A stretch of DNA of 64,000 bases from the NCBI GenBank assembly GCA_020746105.1, contig CM036618.1, forward strand, positions 10,176,501-10,240,500. The letters run 5' to 3'. Shown here in pieces: positions 25,004-38,431 of this stretch (its first letter is position 1; each line of letters opens with the position of its first letter). The DNA is from Trogon surrucura. Lineage: Eukaryota; Chordata; Aves; Trogoniformes; Trogonidae. The notes beneath the pieces are model-generated. The model had not been told where the DNA came from. It did no database searches and was given only the letters and a program-made list of their open reading frames with translations. Both the position numbers and the translations under genes were made by a program.

Positions 25004-28000
25004 GTGAGGAATGCAAACGCTGTGAAATTTTACCAGGTGAAAGTTCCCGTCCTGGTGCATATTTTAAACATGTTCAAAGATAGGCAGATATTTAAGTATT
25101 TAGCTATACCGCAGTGTTTTGTTTTGGTTTTTGTTTGTTTTTTTTTACTCTGGAGTAATGTTTAAACAATAAATACAACCTAAAGTAATTGTAAAAAACT
25201 ATTGGAAAGGATTATTTTAGCTAGTCTTCGTATTTCACCTCAGAGTCCCCAGGAATGCATATTTTAAAAAAACAACAAAACCATATGGGATCCCAGGTGA
25301 ATACTTTGGCAGTACTGTGTCCTTGGAGAATGTTCTATCTTAAATCCAGATACAAAGTAGCTGACTTCTGTCCTATAATTTGTAACATGCTACCTTATAT
25401 AAGCTTCTTTCCCGTTTAATATAAATTTCTCTGGGTTTATTAATATCTAAAAATACTGCAATTCTGTAGAATCTTTTTCTTTGAAGTGGGTGAGTTCCTC
25501 AAATTGGCTCATTACTTCTTTGAAATACCTGCTTTATCAATTGTATATGTGCTTGACTCTACCAGAATTTTGTTCCCATTTTTCTCTCTGTAATTATCAG
25601 AAGATATTTTAAGAGCCCTCCATTAGAGCATTATTGCATTGTTCTTGTACCTTGACCAGGTAGGTTCTCATATCCTGTTTAGAAAACTGAACACATTTAA
25701 TCTTTTTTCTTCTTTTTTCTTTTTTTTTTTTTTTTTCCCATCTTCTGGTTTAGAAATTTTTCTAAAGGACTTAAAAAAGGACTTGTTGAAAAAATCAGGT
25801 CTATTCTGTCTCTACACCTTATTTTTCTGTAACTTATGGGAACCTCATCAACCATCTCATTCCATGGCTGCAGTCCCTTTCTCAACCTGGGATGCCTACT
25901 CCAGGTGATGCACCATGAAACTGCCTCCTGTTCCAGAGAAGATCTGAACAATCTATGTGATTCTTTCAAAGGAGTATCTTATGGGGAAAAATCTAAGGAT
26001 TAAATCAGTGAAGAACAATTCTTGGAACGCAGATACATAAATATTCAAAGTGGTACTTAAACATGCGTGTAACCCTGAGGTATGCACCTAATTTTGTCCT
26101 TAAAGAAAGGACTACTCAGGAGGATATTCGGCTAAGTGCTTCACTTGGAGGCTGTATTTCAGCTCCACTGTCTTCCACGCTTCTAAGATTACTGCAGACT
26201 TGCATTTGTTTCTGTTTTGAAAACCTACAGGAGAAATACTTTTAAGACTGCAACAAGGATCTGATTCAAGCATCCAATGAACTTAGATAAATCAGAGTAC
26301 TGGTCTGACTTCCTTGTACGATGAGATGTTATCTAGCATAAGATTTGGCAGCATTTCATTACATTTTTAAAATTCATGTAACAGTCATTTTATCTGTTAA
26401 ACTCTAATTTTGGAGATTTTTATTATAGGCATTTGTGCAATACATTTGAATGAATTTCAGGATTTAATGGTGCAGCCGCTAAAATGTTATTATAATTTTT
26501 TTCATATGAATAGATCAAAATGCATTGGATAAAAGTGTTAAACTATTAATAAAATTCAGGAGTGAAGAAATGACTCGTGAAAGAGGGGAAAGAGTCAGGC
26601 ATTTTGTGAGTAAGCACTATATGAATTCGTATCTCTAAATCCTTATCAATAAATCTTAAGTCTCAGCATGCAGTAGTAAGCAAAAGCAAAATGTGTTTTC
26701 AAAAGTTGCACTCAAAAACAGTTTCTCCAAAGGTTTGTTGTATGATTGACGAATTTTGAGCAGCTCATTGTGGGTATGCAAAATCCTGGTTACTGCGATT
26801 GTACACAGAGGTCATAGTGCTTGATTCTGTAGTTTGAAATAAAACACAAAGCTTTTTTGAGTTGATTTCTTGGGAGAATACTTTTGCCTAACAGCCCTGC
26901 ATTTCCATGACTATTCTTTAAAAATTAAGTTAGTGGTTTCAATGTATGTTCTACTCAATAAACTTGTTCAAGTGAATAATTGTATGAACTAAACACAAAA
27001 AGACATGGGAAAAGGAAAGATCAGAGCAAATATTCACAGAAAGTATGCTGCCTTTACTTAGGCTTACTTAAAAAGCATTAGCCTTACTTTACATCACAGC
27101 AGAAACTCATGAGCTGCCATGCTGAACCATAAAAAAAGGACTGTCTGATAGTTCCTCTTCTCTCATGTTTCAGAGAGAGGTACAAATGTCTTTATGGACA
27201 ATTTCTAGAGAAATTTTTGGTGAAGATTTTCTTCATGACTCTCTGGTAGTTTTTGTTGTATTTGTTTCCTAACTCCGTATTTTTCCTTTTCATGATTAGT
27301 GCTTTCTAAACCAGTAAATATATGTGGAAATTGAACAAAAACAACGTTTAATCAGCCTCTTTTGCAGGCAAGAAGTTATCATACTGGTGTCTGAAAATAA
27401 TGTAAGGTTTTTCTGTTTTCCTGAGGCATTCAGCAGGAGTGATGGCATGATTGTATGGCTTCTTGATTGTGCTGAAGAGTAAACACAAAAGTACTTTTCT
27501 GCAGTGAAATTATTTTGGACTTTTATAGAAGTGTTTATGTAATTATTATCTCATCAGGGAGACCCTCACTATTTTGTGTTGTTTCGTAAGCCATTATAGT
27601 GTATCTGTCATCAATTTCACAGCTAAACAAATACATGAAGATGTAAAAAATAAATTCATCTTAATAATCTCCTGGTCAAGCTGCTCAGGACCTTGCCACA
27701 TCCTACTCATAACTTGCGGAGTCCTAGTTCTTCATGTTCAATTTCTCCCAAGGATCTACCTTCGCAAGACAGATACACTGGGTCTGCTTGAGATGCAGAT
27801 TTAGATCAAACTTGGTTTCCGTTGCATTTTAAAGTAGAATGGTCACACCAACCAGCTTTAAGCTGCCATCATACAGGTGACCAGTAGTCAAGGTGTGTCG
27901 TATACTCTGTGATAAGGTCCAGGAGTTTGAGTTAGGAACTCCAAATACCTCTTGAAAATAAAAAGGCGTACGTTTAGCTGAAAATTATCTGAGAGAAGAA

Positions 28001-28989
28001 TGGCAAAGATATTTTGTCATGTTATTTCTGGGAACCTCCCCTTGGTCCTTGAGGTCAGACACAGGTAGAAACAAATTGCTGTAACAACGTTGATAAAAAG
28101 AAAAATGTATTATTTTATTCATAAGTGCCGATAGACAAAAACTCATCTTCCCACACTCTGAGCTGACCAGACCTGTGCCATATATGGTGTCTAAAGTTAT
28201 ACAGGAGGGGTTTTTTTTCCATGAATTCACTTATTTTGCCTTTTAGTAGCATTTTCGTGTCACCAATGATTTAGATACACACAAATGTTTATGTGAATTG
28301 TGTTATTTTGTGAGACTTTGGTTTCCAGGTATGAATTGGAAAGAAAATGCTACTTGTAATAATAAAGTCTAATTATTTCTTAATGTGAAAATCATCAGAT
28401 TATCTTCTCCTAATAGACCTTAGCTTTTAACCGCTGGGGTGTTTTTTTTGTGATTGAGATATGAAAGAAAACCACTGTATACTATTCTGTTTGTGTAAAA
28501 TACAGTTGAATCACTATTAGCAAGCTGATTTCATTTACACTGAATGTAAAAACATTCAAAAATAAGACTATACTTAGCATTCTTGATAATAAAAAAATAA
28601 AATTTTTAAATTCTAAGTAAACTAGTAGAATTAGTTGGACGGAATACTTCAGGAATTAAAATACCATAGAGAGTGCAAATTTTAAAAATGCAGTGACAAA
28701 AATATCCTAAATAAAAGCAGGAAACACATGACTGTATAGCTTGAAGTATTAACTAAGTAAACAACCTCAAGAAATTAGAAAACATGAGTAAATAAAAGAG
28801 CCTGACAAAAGTATGTTGCAGAAAACATGACCCGTAGAGCATAAAAAAGAGGTTTCCCAAAGGTAAATTCTGATAGACTTGTAAAACTATTAAAAGAAAT
28901 AGCAAAGGTCTCCTTCCTCGATAAAAAAAAAAAAAAAAGGGTAAGAAAATGAGGAAAGAAATAGAGTGAGGAGAGAAGCAAAATGAACA
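25004..28989. other. AT-rich unique intergenic DNA
   Basis: No supported gene. A T-rich tract (T with scattered C) lies at about 25702-25740. The sequence is otherwise unique and AT-rich, and frames under 95 codons show no family features. Confidence 0.5.
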
Positions 28990-30262
28990 GCGTTGAATGT
29001 GTTCAAGTGTAGGAGGACTGGATAATTTTTAACCCCATTTCTTAAAGACCTGGGACATGAAATTACAGGCCCGGGAGCAAGTATTTTGAATAAATTCAGC
29101 AAGATAAATCTAAGACTTTATTTCAGAATAGCAAATTAACACCTATATTAAGAAGGAGGAGGGGGAAATGATTTAAGTCACTACAAGGTTGTTAATCTAA
29201 TATTCATTATACAGAAGGATTTAGAATTCTTTTTAAAAATGCAGAAAGGATGGTAAGTGGAATATAAAATAATCCACAAAGATAGGTTAGCAAAAATAGA
29301 TCATACTAGACACTCTGTTGAAATATATTTAATAATCAAATGAAAAGATGGTAGCTCTAATACACATAGATTTCAACAAAATATTTGACATGGTACCAAA
29401 AAGAAAATAAAGGGTTATACTATGTTTGAATTGAAAAAAAACCAGATAAAATACTGAGGACAAAGAAGTCATCAGTGGCATTTAAGAATTTCTTTAGTTT
29501 TCTCAGCAAAGAAGTGGGGGAGATACTAATAAAATTTACCGACATTGTGAGTTTTGGAGTCATCATTAATAGAGAGGAATATATTTCTATGCTACACAAA
29601 GGAACAGATGAGCCCTGCAGACTAGAATAACAAGGTTGAGATAAAATTCACAAGTATAAAATACAAAGCAAATAAAGTGTTGAAATAATAACAACAATTT
29701 TGCTGTACCCTGGGATTTCATGATCTGGTAATGATAGAGGGATAGACCTTGTGGAACCAACCGATCACAGACCATCAATATGATGTAGCAAGAAAAAAAG
29801 GCAAAGAATATCCTTGGATGTCCCAAGTGAGATAATCCCTGTATCCCACAGGAGTAAAACTCAGATTAGATTAAGTGCAGAGTAGTGTATGAAGGAATGA
29901 CTAGGAAATAAAAAACTTCTCTTCTGAAAAGAGACTGAGACAGCTTGGCGTGTTAGCCTTGCAAAATGAAGGCTGTGTAGGAAATGTGCTAGCTTTCTCT
30001 AAATATATCAGTGATGATAAACAACCAAGAGGGGAAAAGCTACTTGGTGCAAGAATACATGGAAGTAAACTGGAACTGAATTAAATTTATGTTGGAAAGT
30101 AAAAGAAGGTTTCTGAGAACCAGGAGTCTGGAAAAAGCATCCAGTACAGGAGGGGTAAAAAGCTTAATTAATTTTAAAGTTAGATTAGTTTATGAAATGG
30201 GATGTGTACCATAATTGCTTGTAAAAGCAGAGACTGAACTCATTACTCTATGAAGTCCATCG
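28990..30262 (+). mobile_element. Very old CR1/L3-like LINE remnant
   Basis: The DNA is highly diverged from the CR1 copies above, but in translation it keeps the CR1-clade order. There is a KDLGHEITGPGASILNK segment near 29044-29095, which resembles the ELADEIAxPLAxIFNKS block. ALIHIDFNKIFDMVP at 29353-29397 resembles the catalytic LDFSKAFDTVP block. LRQLGVLALQNE, followed by NVLAFSKYISDD, lies at about 29935-30015 and resembles the conserved C-terminal [13 protein letters not shown]...YKYLKG region. The 3' end is placed at about 30262, after ACTCATTACTCTATGAAGTC. It may be an L3-type or another ancient CR1 lineage. The left edge is uncertain. Confidence 0.66.
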
Positions 30263-33200
30263 CAGCACCAGGTTCGCATTCTCATCGAAGATAATGTGGA
30301 GTTTGTGACATATGATAATAATCCATTTGCATATTTAATGGGAAAAATCATGGCTGTATGGTCGAGTATCTGATGTCCTTACTTGCAGCACACTGGAATA
30401 ATTGACTAAAAAAATTGAAAGCAGCCTGATCTGTTGAATGCACACAATCTGTCCTTTAGTCAGTGGTTTGTGCTTATTTATTATCATTATCTGGCATTCT
30501 CTAGCATGGAGATATTTTTATGGACAAATGAGCTAAAGCAAGAACGACAATATTCAAAAGAGATCAGAAAATAAAAGACCTTCTACCTCCTCTCTTTTAT
30601 TGTTTGGTTAAGGACCGTGTCACTGTCATCAGCACTCTTGATAAAGTATGTAAATGTTTAAAGCCTGTTATTCCTGGGTTATTCCTTGTGTAGTCTTATC
30701 GTAACAGCAATCTGATAGAAAGTGATAGAGATCAGTTCCCAGGAGGAGAAAGCTTAGAATGACTTTTCAGTTCAAACAGCACCATGACATTGTTAGTTCC
30801 GGCTTAATAACTCTGATGGGGTTTTTGCCTTCAGGTCATTGAGGTATCTTCAACCTTGCTGGCTTGCATCATGCTTTTTAATAATTCTAAAGATTCCAAA
30901 GTATGTCTGTAATTATTTTAGCATTTAAACCATGTTGTTACCCAATGTATCCTTAGGATTTATGTAATAAGAAGTTCCTACTTATATTTTCATGTCAACA
31001 CTTAAAAAGCAAAATAGGTTTATGTCACAGGGAAAACCTTTCCAGTTCAAGCGGTTTAAACCAAACCAGGATCAAAGCAGTTTATTTATTTACTAATAGC
31101 ACCTAAATAACTGCCTTTCAACTAACAGTACATTCAGGATAAGTATCAGCAATACGACAGATAAATTGCAATACTAGATACTGTCAAAACTGTTAAATAT
31201 CCAATTAGAAATTCCTAAACCCACTTCTGTAACTAAGCTCAAAAAATATGTAATTATATACAGACATGCACAGGTTTATTTTCACACACACATACTCACA
31301 TCCCTCACAAATTACAGGGGTTTCATATGCACCCTCTGCAGGATTTTCAATCCCCACTTGAAGCGTCCTTCTGTGGGAGATGCAGATGCTCCAGCCATAC
31401 ACATGTCCATGCTGCTCGCTGCAACTCCCAATGTGCCTGTGGGGAAGGGATTTCCACCAGGTCACACACGCACACCACAGGGTCCCTGCTTGCTGTCCCA
31501 CAGGGTATCAAACTCATGGGATCTCACAGGAGGATTTTCACCCTGGCCTGGGTAGGGTGATGATGCCATAGGGTGATCTCTGGCCAGATCAGACAAGATT
31601 TTGACTGCTTTTCTATTTTTTTTCTGATTGTGTCACACTCACTGTTCCTCCCTATAGTTAAAAAAAAAAAAAAGGTTGTATTTTTTAATGTATTTTTTAA
31701 TGTATTTTTCAAGCTTATTTTTTCTCCAAAATTTCTTTTGCAAATAAATGCAGTAACAATCATTTTACTTTTTAGAGTACAAATCCAGAATATTAGCTGT
31801 ATTACGCTATCCTGAATTCTAGAAATGAATGTCATAAACAATCAGGCAATATTGTGGCTGAAACGGAGATGATTCTATAAAAGTCTGAATAACAAACTAT
31901 CTTTTAGACAAGGGTTAGAGTTCAAAATGCAGAAAGGCAGAGTCCTATTTTTTCTACTAGTCTCCATTTGAAATTCTGTGATAGAAGAATTTACCAATCA
32001 CTTGGTCAATAAGTAAAAAATGACTTAAATTTTCTGGTGAAAAGTCTGACAAAAGTGTGTTCTTTAAATTAGATGCCTTTTATGAATCCAGTTAAGTATC
32101 CAGAACTCCTCAAGTCTTTCTAGTACTGTCTATAAAGAACAAAACAAAACAACACTAATGGAATATCTTAGAAAAGTTTACTAGAGATTACGATTTTCTT
32201 TTCTGATATTGAAAGCTCCTCTTCATCTCTCAAATAGGGACCAAAAGGGTGATCTTGAAGCATCATTTAAGAGGATACTTGGCTTGATATAGTCATCACC
32301 CCCTTTCTTTACCATCTGTAGATTTCTAGAAGAGGTACGTTGTTAGACTATAGAAGAAGATACCTAAGTTGTATGTTGTATGGAATTTATGAACAGATTA
32401 AGTGCCTAACTAGTCAGTACATTTTGCTCTGACACTGAACACACCCACATTCTTGATGACGAACATACACCCACATGCTAATTTACTAAGAACAGCTAAT
32501 TCTTCCCTCTCGGAATATTCCCCACTACTACTACTACTGAGGAAAAAAAAAAAAGAGACTGAGCTAGTGCTTTCTAAGGACTTCCTTGTTTTTCTCAGAC
32601 TCTTGGAGTCATCTCCATGTCTGTATACTCCTGTTTGCAACTGAATTGGTAATATCCACCCAATTTAGATTCTGGAATGATCCAGTCAAGGAACTTCTTT
32701 TTTTCCGTGAAGAGTTTTTATAGAAATTGATGTCCTAGTCCTATCCGCTCCTATGCTATTTAACAGGCAGTCCTTTTTCTGTGCCAGATTCATGACAATA
32801 AGATTTTTTGTTTATCTTATGTCAAGCCCTGTAGTGTGGTGTCAAGTCATGCAGTTCTTTTATATCTGTGACTCCTACTGAGATAGGTGAAAAGTTGATA
32901 TTTATTCCTACTCATGGCTTTTGTATAAAGTCATTCAGGTTAGAACTGTAACCTGGCATCTGTCTACCTGACAAATTACATCTTTCCTGCACTGATATAG
33001 TAATTTGTGATTAACATTTAAGGCCTCAGAGACTTAAAAACTGAACAAATACAAGGATCGAGAAGCTCATAAGTCATTAGTGATTTGGGTTATGTAGCTC
33101 AAGGTTTCTATGTCCAGGAAGACAAAGTTTCCCAATTCACTGAAATTTCTCATGGAAGGGTTGCAGTTCCTAGCACTTCTTTTCTTAATCAGTTATAAAA

Positions 33201-35388
33201 AGTGCCGTGCAATTCTCCTAAGCACATGATTTTGGAGGTCAAAGGTGGGTCTATAGTAGCACCTTGTTTAAGAAGAGAATCACACTTCAGACTGGAGGTC
33301 CAGTGCAACTGTTGTCCCTTGACTGGTTCCCGCGTATGGTGTTTGATATCTTGCTTGAATTGAGGACTGATTCAAGACTGAGGATTTAAATTAAAAAACA
33401 AGGTTGAAAATCAACTTAATTAAACTGTCTGAGAATAAATTTACATTTAAAAACATATAAAGAAGACATGCAATGGTCCTTTAGAGATTATTGGGGATGT
33501 TATGCTGTATTTCGGGTATCATGACTACATACGTGTAAGTTAAAATGGATAACTGGCCTCACTGGAGGTGATAGAAGGCTTTTTTTCGTTGGTATTAGTA
33601 GGAATGAAATTATTATTTTTTCTTTCAGTTATTTCACTGTCCTTCTATGTCCCTTTGCTTCTTGCCCCAGCCTTAGAGTCTGGATTCTGACGATGAAGGA
33701 CTAGACATTGCTGGTGAAGTACTGCCATGGAAAGATGTAGCTTCTACTGGTGCTATTAGCTATTCCTGTGATACAAACAGAAAATAATCAGGAGCTATTA
33801 ATTGTCATATTCTTTGTAAAATACATATATATTGACTAAAAATGAGCAATAAGTTGCTGTATTAGGACAAGGTGGTCTGATACGAGGGCAAGATAGATCT
33901 AAAAACCCTGAATAAAATACTTGCAAATTACATAGTTTGACATCTCTCATAATACAAAATTTGTGAGATTTTAGTTCTCCTGAACCAAGACTAGTGCATT
34001 ACTTTTTTTCTGAACCTGTGATTAAAAGCACCCACTCACACTTCCATCAATTAACAGGTCTGAAGAGGAAAGTTGCCACAACAAAAACTTGTGATGTAGG
34101 TTTGTTTGTAGCAATAATATGTTCCCATATCTACTCGAATATTGATTAAAGTTAGATGAAGACAATGTATGCTTCATACTTTACATACTACATCATATTA
34201 TAAGGAGTTTTTTACATTCTTTCTTCTTTTTTATTATATATTAATAATAAAATAAATATTGTTTAAGAAAACAAGATAACAAAGTGAAGAAATATTTCTT
34301 TCTAAATCACTCCTTTTAATTCTCTTCTACTATTACTTCTCATCTGTTAATGAACAAAGTCTGTCTACATCGGTTACAAAATACCTTTGGGGTGCCCAGC
34401 TGAAAACCAGTCATGTAGGGAAATAGAATAATTAATCTAAAAAATAAATGTAAAATGAACAGATCAAGTAGAGAATACATACTTTTTTTTTGTGATGAAA
34501 AATCTCTTCTGTGACATTTGCATAGAAATGGCCTGAATATATATATTTGGGAATATAACCCACACTGTTCAGCATGGAATGTTTTATTAATCATAGTTCT
34601 TAAAGACGGTGAACATGGGAGGGGATAGATCAGGAAATAAATAATACATACAACAGAAATGGCCCTGAGATGAGTGGCTCTTCCCTTTATAAATATTACA
34701 AGATTCCCACAATCCCCCAGGTAAGAACACAGTACTCAACACATTTAATGATGAGCAACAACAAAAGAAGAGCATTTTAATTTAGCATTTGAGGTAGTTT
34801 GAAGTCTACCTTGGCTATCCTGAGAAGCGTATTACAGCCCTAATATTATTAGATAGCAAATTCTGGTATATTTTTATCCTTCATTACTGGAAACTGACTC
34901 ATACAGTAAAAATTTTGTATCATATTATCAGGGATGAAATTATCTGCCTTTGTATGAATCATCAATATCAAATTAAAAAGTGGCAACAGTGAATTTTGGG
35001 CTAGATGGCCACTTGATACAATATTGGTGCTGATAATACCTGAAATTGAAACTTTCAGTCCCTGCTCAGCAAGAGAAGATTTTGAGTAGAGGGGAATTTA
35101 CATTTCTTTCTTCTTCTTTGAAAAACACATCCCTTTTTCCAAATAAATGTTCTTAAGAACATAAATATATTTATTTAAATTAAAAATCAAAAGCAATATG
35201 TTCAAAAATATTGGAGAGCCCCGATGTGGTCCCAGCTCTCCCCCCACTGACAGTATAGGGTAGGTCAGTGCCTAATTGAGGTTTTCTGAATCATACTGCC
35301 AGGGTCTTGAATGCACATTTTAAACATTGCAATAACATCCACAGTAGTTGGCCTAAATCTCTTCCCCAGAGGCTAGCACTAATTGTCT
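30263..35388. other. Unique intergenic DNA with a possible conserved block
   Basis: No supported gene. 30263-30700 is repeat-free with octamer-like ATTTGCAT (about 30325) and TAAT motifs. 31320-31600 is a GC-richer island with CA-rich DNA before it (31280-31302). A poly-A run lies near 31661-31674, and a 12-bp unit TTTTTTAATGTA is tandemly repeated near 31681-31706. A CTA trinucleotide patch lies at 32526-32538. Confidence 0.45.
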
Positions 35389-36110
35389 GAACATAAGAAC
35401 ACGGTTACTGGGTCAGGGCAAAAATCCACGCAGCTCCGTCTCCAGCACTGACCAACGGCAGATGCGCAGGGAGGCATGTTAGAACAGGGCAGCATACGGT
35501 GACAGCTCCCTGGTACATTCTTTTGTCAGCAGTGACTTGTGCCTCCTGAATGAGACGCGATGCCTTTGTGTTTAATAGAATGCTGTCAACTCTGTTTCAT
35601 TAATTTGTCTCATCACCTTTGAATCTAGATAAGCCTCAGGCTTCCACAATATGTTGTAGCAGCCACATAAATGAGGAAGTATCTCTATGTCTTGCTTTTA
35701 ATCTGTTTTATTTGGTGTTTTTAGCATAGGTGAAATAGCTCTATTCATTTTACCCGCTCTTTTATAGACATTGGTCATATCCTTTCTCTCGTGGCTTCTC
35801 CAATATGAGGAGAGCTATTATACTTAACTTGTCACAATCTTTGGACCTCCTTATTGTCTGCCCCTGTATCTTTCCCAGCACTACTGTTTTCTTCTGGACA
35901 CAAGGGAACACTGAAGTACATTAAAGGCACCTGAGGGACTTAAACAGAGGCAATATGATGATTTCTATTTTGCTTTCTATCCCTTTGCAATTAATTCTTA
36001 ATTCTGTCTGCTTTTGGCATCCATTAAACATGGAGCTAATAGTTTCATGGAGCTATCTGCTGTAACTTCAATATCTCTTTCCAGAACACTAATAGCTAGT
36101 TCAGGAGCTG
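35389..36110 (-). mobile_element. Very old CR1-related LINE remnant (turtle/archosaur type)
   Basis: Begins GAACATAAGAACACGGTTAC followed by TGGGTCAGGGCAAA. This matches the reverse-strand 3' end that I know from old CR1 lineages of turtles, crocodilians and birds (GAACATAAGAAC...ACTGGGTCAGACCAAAGG). Further blocks follow in the expected order: TTGTGCCTCCTGAATG, TTTTATAGACATTGGTCATA, AGAGGCAATATGATGA near 35946, TTTCTATCCCTTTGCAATTA, and CAATATCTCTTTCCAGA at about 36070. The match runs over 700 bp but is diverged with many gaps, so this is far older than the copies with ATTCTRTG tails. Confidence 0.74.
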
Positions 36111-37505
36111 CCACTGTGAAAGCAAGATCACTTTGAATGCATAGTGAAGATTTCTTTCCCACAACTCTGCTTGCCTGTCACATCATTTTTACTAGTGAAG
36201 CAGAACATGGACAGAACTGCTCTCTGCAGCAGACAGAGCCGTACAGATTATAAGATGAATATCTTCTCTCAGTGTCAGGGTCTGTTCCTTTGGAACCTAA
36301 AGAGTCAGAGAGGAAGATCCAAAATGAACTTCTTACATCTGAAACAAAATGTGTTAAATGACTGAATGCGCCTTTGTGGCAGAGAGATGGGAAAGGTAAA
36401 CAAGGAGGAGCTGTTAAATCACTGAGATAGATCTAGAGGAGTCTCGTCAAGACTATTGTATCAAAGGAACAGGAGTCACTAGAGCAGAACACGCAGAGGT
36501 AGTCCGTTTAGACTTGCTGAACAAAGGAAAGGAGAAAGAGCACTAAAAATGGATTCTTACAGTTTCCGTACTTTCTCACAGAGGGAAGCTGTGCATATAG
36601 TTTGATCCTGGAGACCTTATGAAGTGGGAGAGGTACTGCAAATGTGAGAGGCAAATATGGCATGCTGAAGCCATCCTTCTCTTGCCAGCACCAGCCTACT
36701 GTTTTGATCATATATAAAATATGAGCATTGTCTAAATCCAAAGAAAGTGTGAGGAGGCCTTTTCTGGCACAAAACAAAAGAACATTTAATGATGGTGGTA
36801 CAGACTGACACCAGGATGACATCCATGAAAAGGGCAGAGGCATGATGATATTGTTGGGAAGGTTTAGAATTTATTCACTCTGTGGGTTATTGAAAACTGT
36901 CTCTGACATTGATCTCTTAGAGTAGGGTTTTTTCATATAAAATTCTACAACTGAGGAATATTAGTACCAAGAAATTAAGCCCACATGTCTTCGTACAGAC
37001 ACAGTTCAAAATCAAGACACCTAAACAGAGGTGTAGACACCTTCACTTAGCTCATCTTATAGTCAATGGACAGTCGGTCAATAGTGCATAGTTAATGACC
37101 TCAGTCAGTGAGCCCAGGGGTGCATGTATAACCTGCCCAAATACAGACACCTGGTGCCGTATGGGATGCCCTCAAGCATTTAAAAACTTCACTGGGCTAG
37201 CAGATATGACAGGGACTTCTGGAAAGTAGCTAAAGGACACCTAAAATAGTCCTTGATGCTTAAAATAAATCCACACCTTATGCTTAGGGTACTGGAACCT
37301 AGTCTTAACCCATAGGGTCTGACGAGACTGAATAATGTCTCAACTTACTAGGCATACAGTGTGTGATTCAAATGCTTGAAGAGATGTATTTAATCACAGA
37401 TGAAGTATCTTTGGTTTTATGTTTTGCCACAAACCACCGCTCCCAAGGCCATGGATCTAATGTTCTGTGTGTTGTAATCACCAGCCTTGGGTGGATGTTT
37501 GGCAT
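36111..37505. other. Intergenic DNA with a dispersed old repeat motif
   Basis: No supported gene. About 37015-37100 contains AGGTGTAGACACC and TCTTATAGTCAATGGACAG, which recurs in similar form near 61780-61830 and so marks an old interspersed repeat. Confidence 0.45.
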
Positions 37506-37602
37506 ATAGAATCATATAATTGTAAAATGGCCTGGTTTGGAAGGGACCTTAAAAATCGTCAGGTTCCAACCCCTCTGACACGGCAAGGAAGACCTTGTAC
37601 TA
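37506..37602 (-). mobile_element. CR1 LINE 3' tail fragment
   Basis: About 97 bp matching the CR1 3' end in reverse: TAGAATCATATAATTGTAAA, then TTTGGAAGGGACCTT, then GGTTCCAACCCC, then a diverged equivalent of the GCAGGGACACCTTCCACTAG tail variant. That variant differs from the other copies here, which suggests a third subfamily. Confidence 0.85.
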
Positions 37603-38430
37603 GTCTTTCTCAAATGGTGTTTGTGCCTGTGTGCAGGAAATGGAAATTCACCCCTAGTCACTTGTCAGAGGAATCTCCCACTAAAAAACAATTACTATAT
37701 TGACTATGTCTCTATTGATTATGTGGCAACACAGACACAGAGCTCACCTGCTTGCACATTCCTTTAGACATCTGTATTTGATGTCTTCATCTTGAATTGA
37801 ATCTATTCCTCCACTCTGGCTTCCTGAATATGCACTTTTTACTACTTTTTGCTGGTGAACTCCCTTTTACACCAGAGACACAACTGCAGTATACTCATTA
37901 TTTCTCTGCAGAGAAAAGCATTCACAGAAGGACCTTAGCTCTCAATCAGCAGTATATATCTTGTGACATTAGCCTTAAATTCAGTCTGAGACACCAGGCA
38001 CATCTCCACTATACCTGATGTTCAACAGCTAATTCTACACAACTAGTCTATATAAAAACTGTGCTGCAGATGAGCCTCTACCAGCCTGTGGAGGACAGTA
38101 CACACTCACACACACAGACACACATACACAGAATAAACCTTCAAGCTGATGACATTTAGGTAATTCAGGTTTGAGATCAGGTCTGCAGCTCAATGTGTCC
38201 GATGCAGCTTTAGACCACTGGGATGACCCTGTTTGGCAAGACTAGGACTTTTAGGGCATGCATTACATCAGTGTATGGCCTCAGCAACCTTTATCTGATG
38301 GTATTTTCAAGGACCCACCAACAGGGTTGGGAACTTTCTCGGAAAGTTTCCCTTGCAAATCCAGGGTTAGACGTGGGGAGAGGTACATTTTCCTAAGCCT
38401 CACTAGCACTGAGTTGGCTTTATTATTATT
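37603..38430. other. Intergenic DNA with a CA-rich patch
   Basis: No supported gene. A degenerate CA/GA simple repeat lies at about 38099-38133. Confidence 0.5.
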
Positions 38431-38431
38431 T

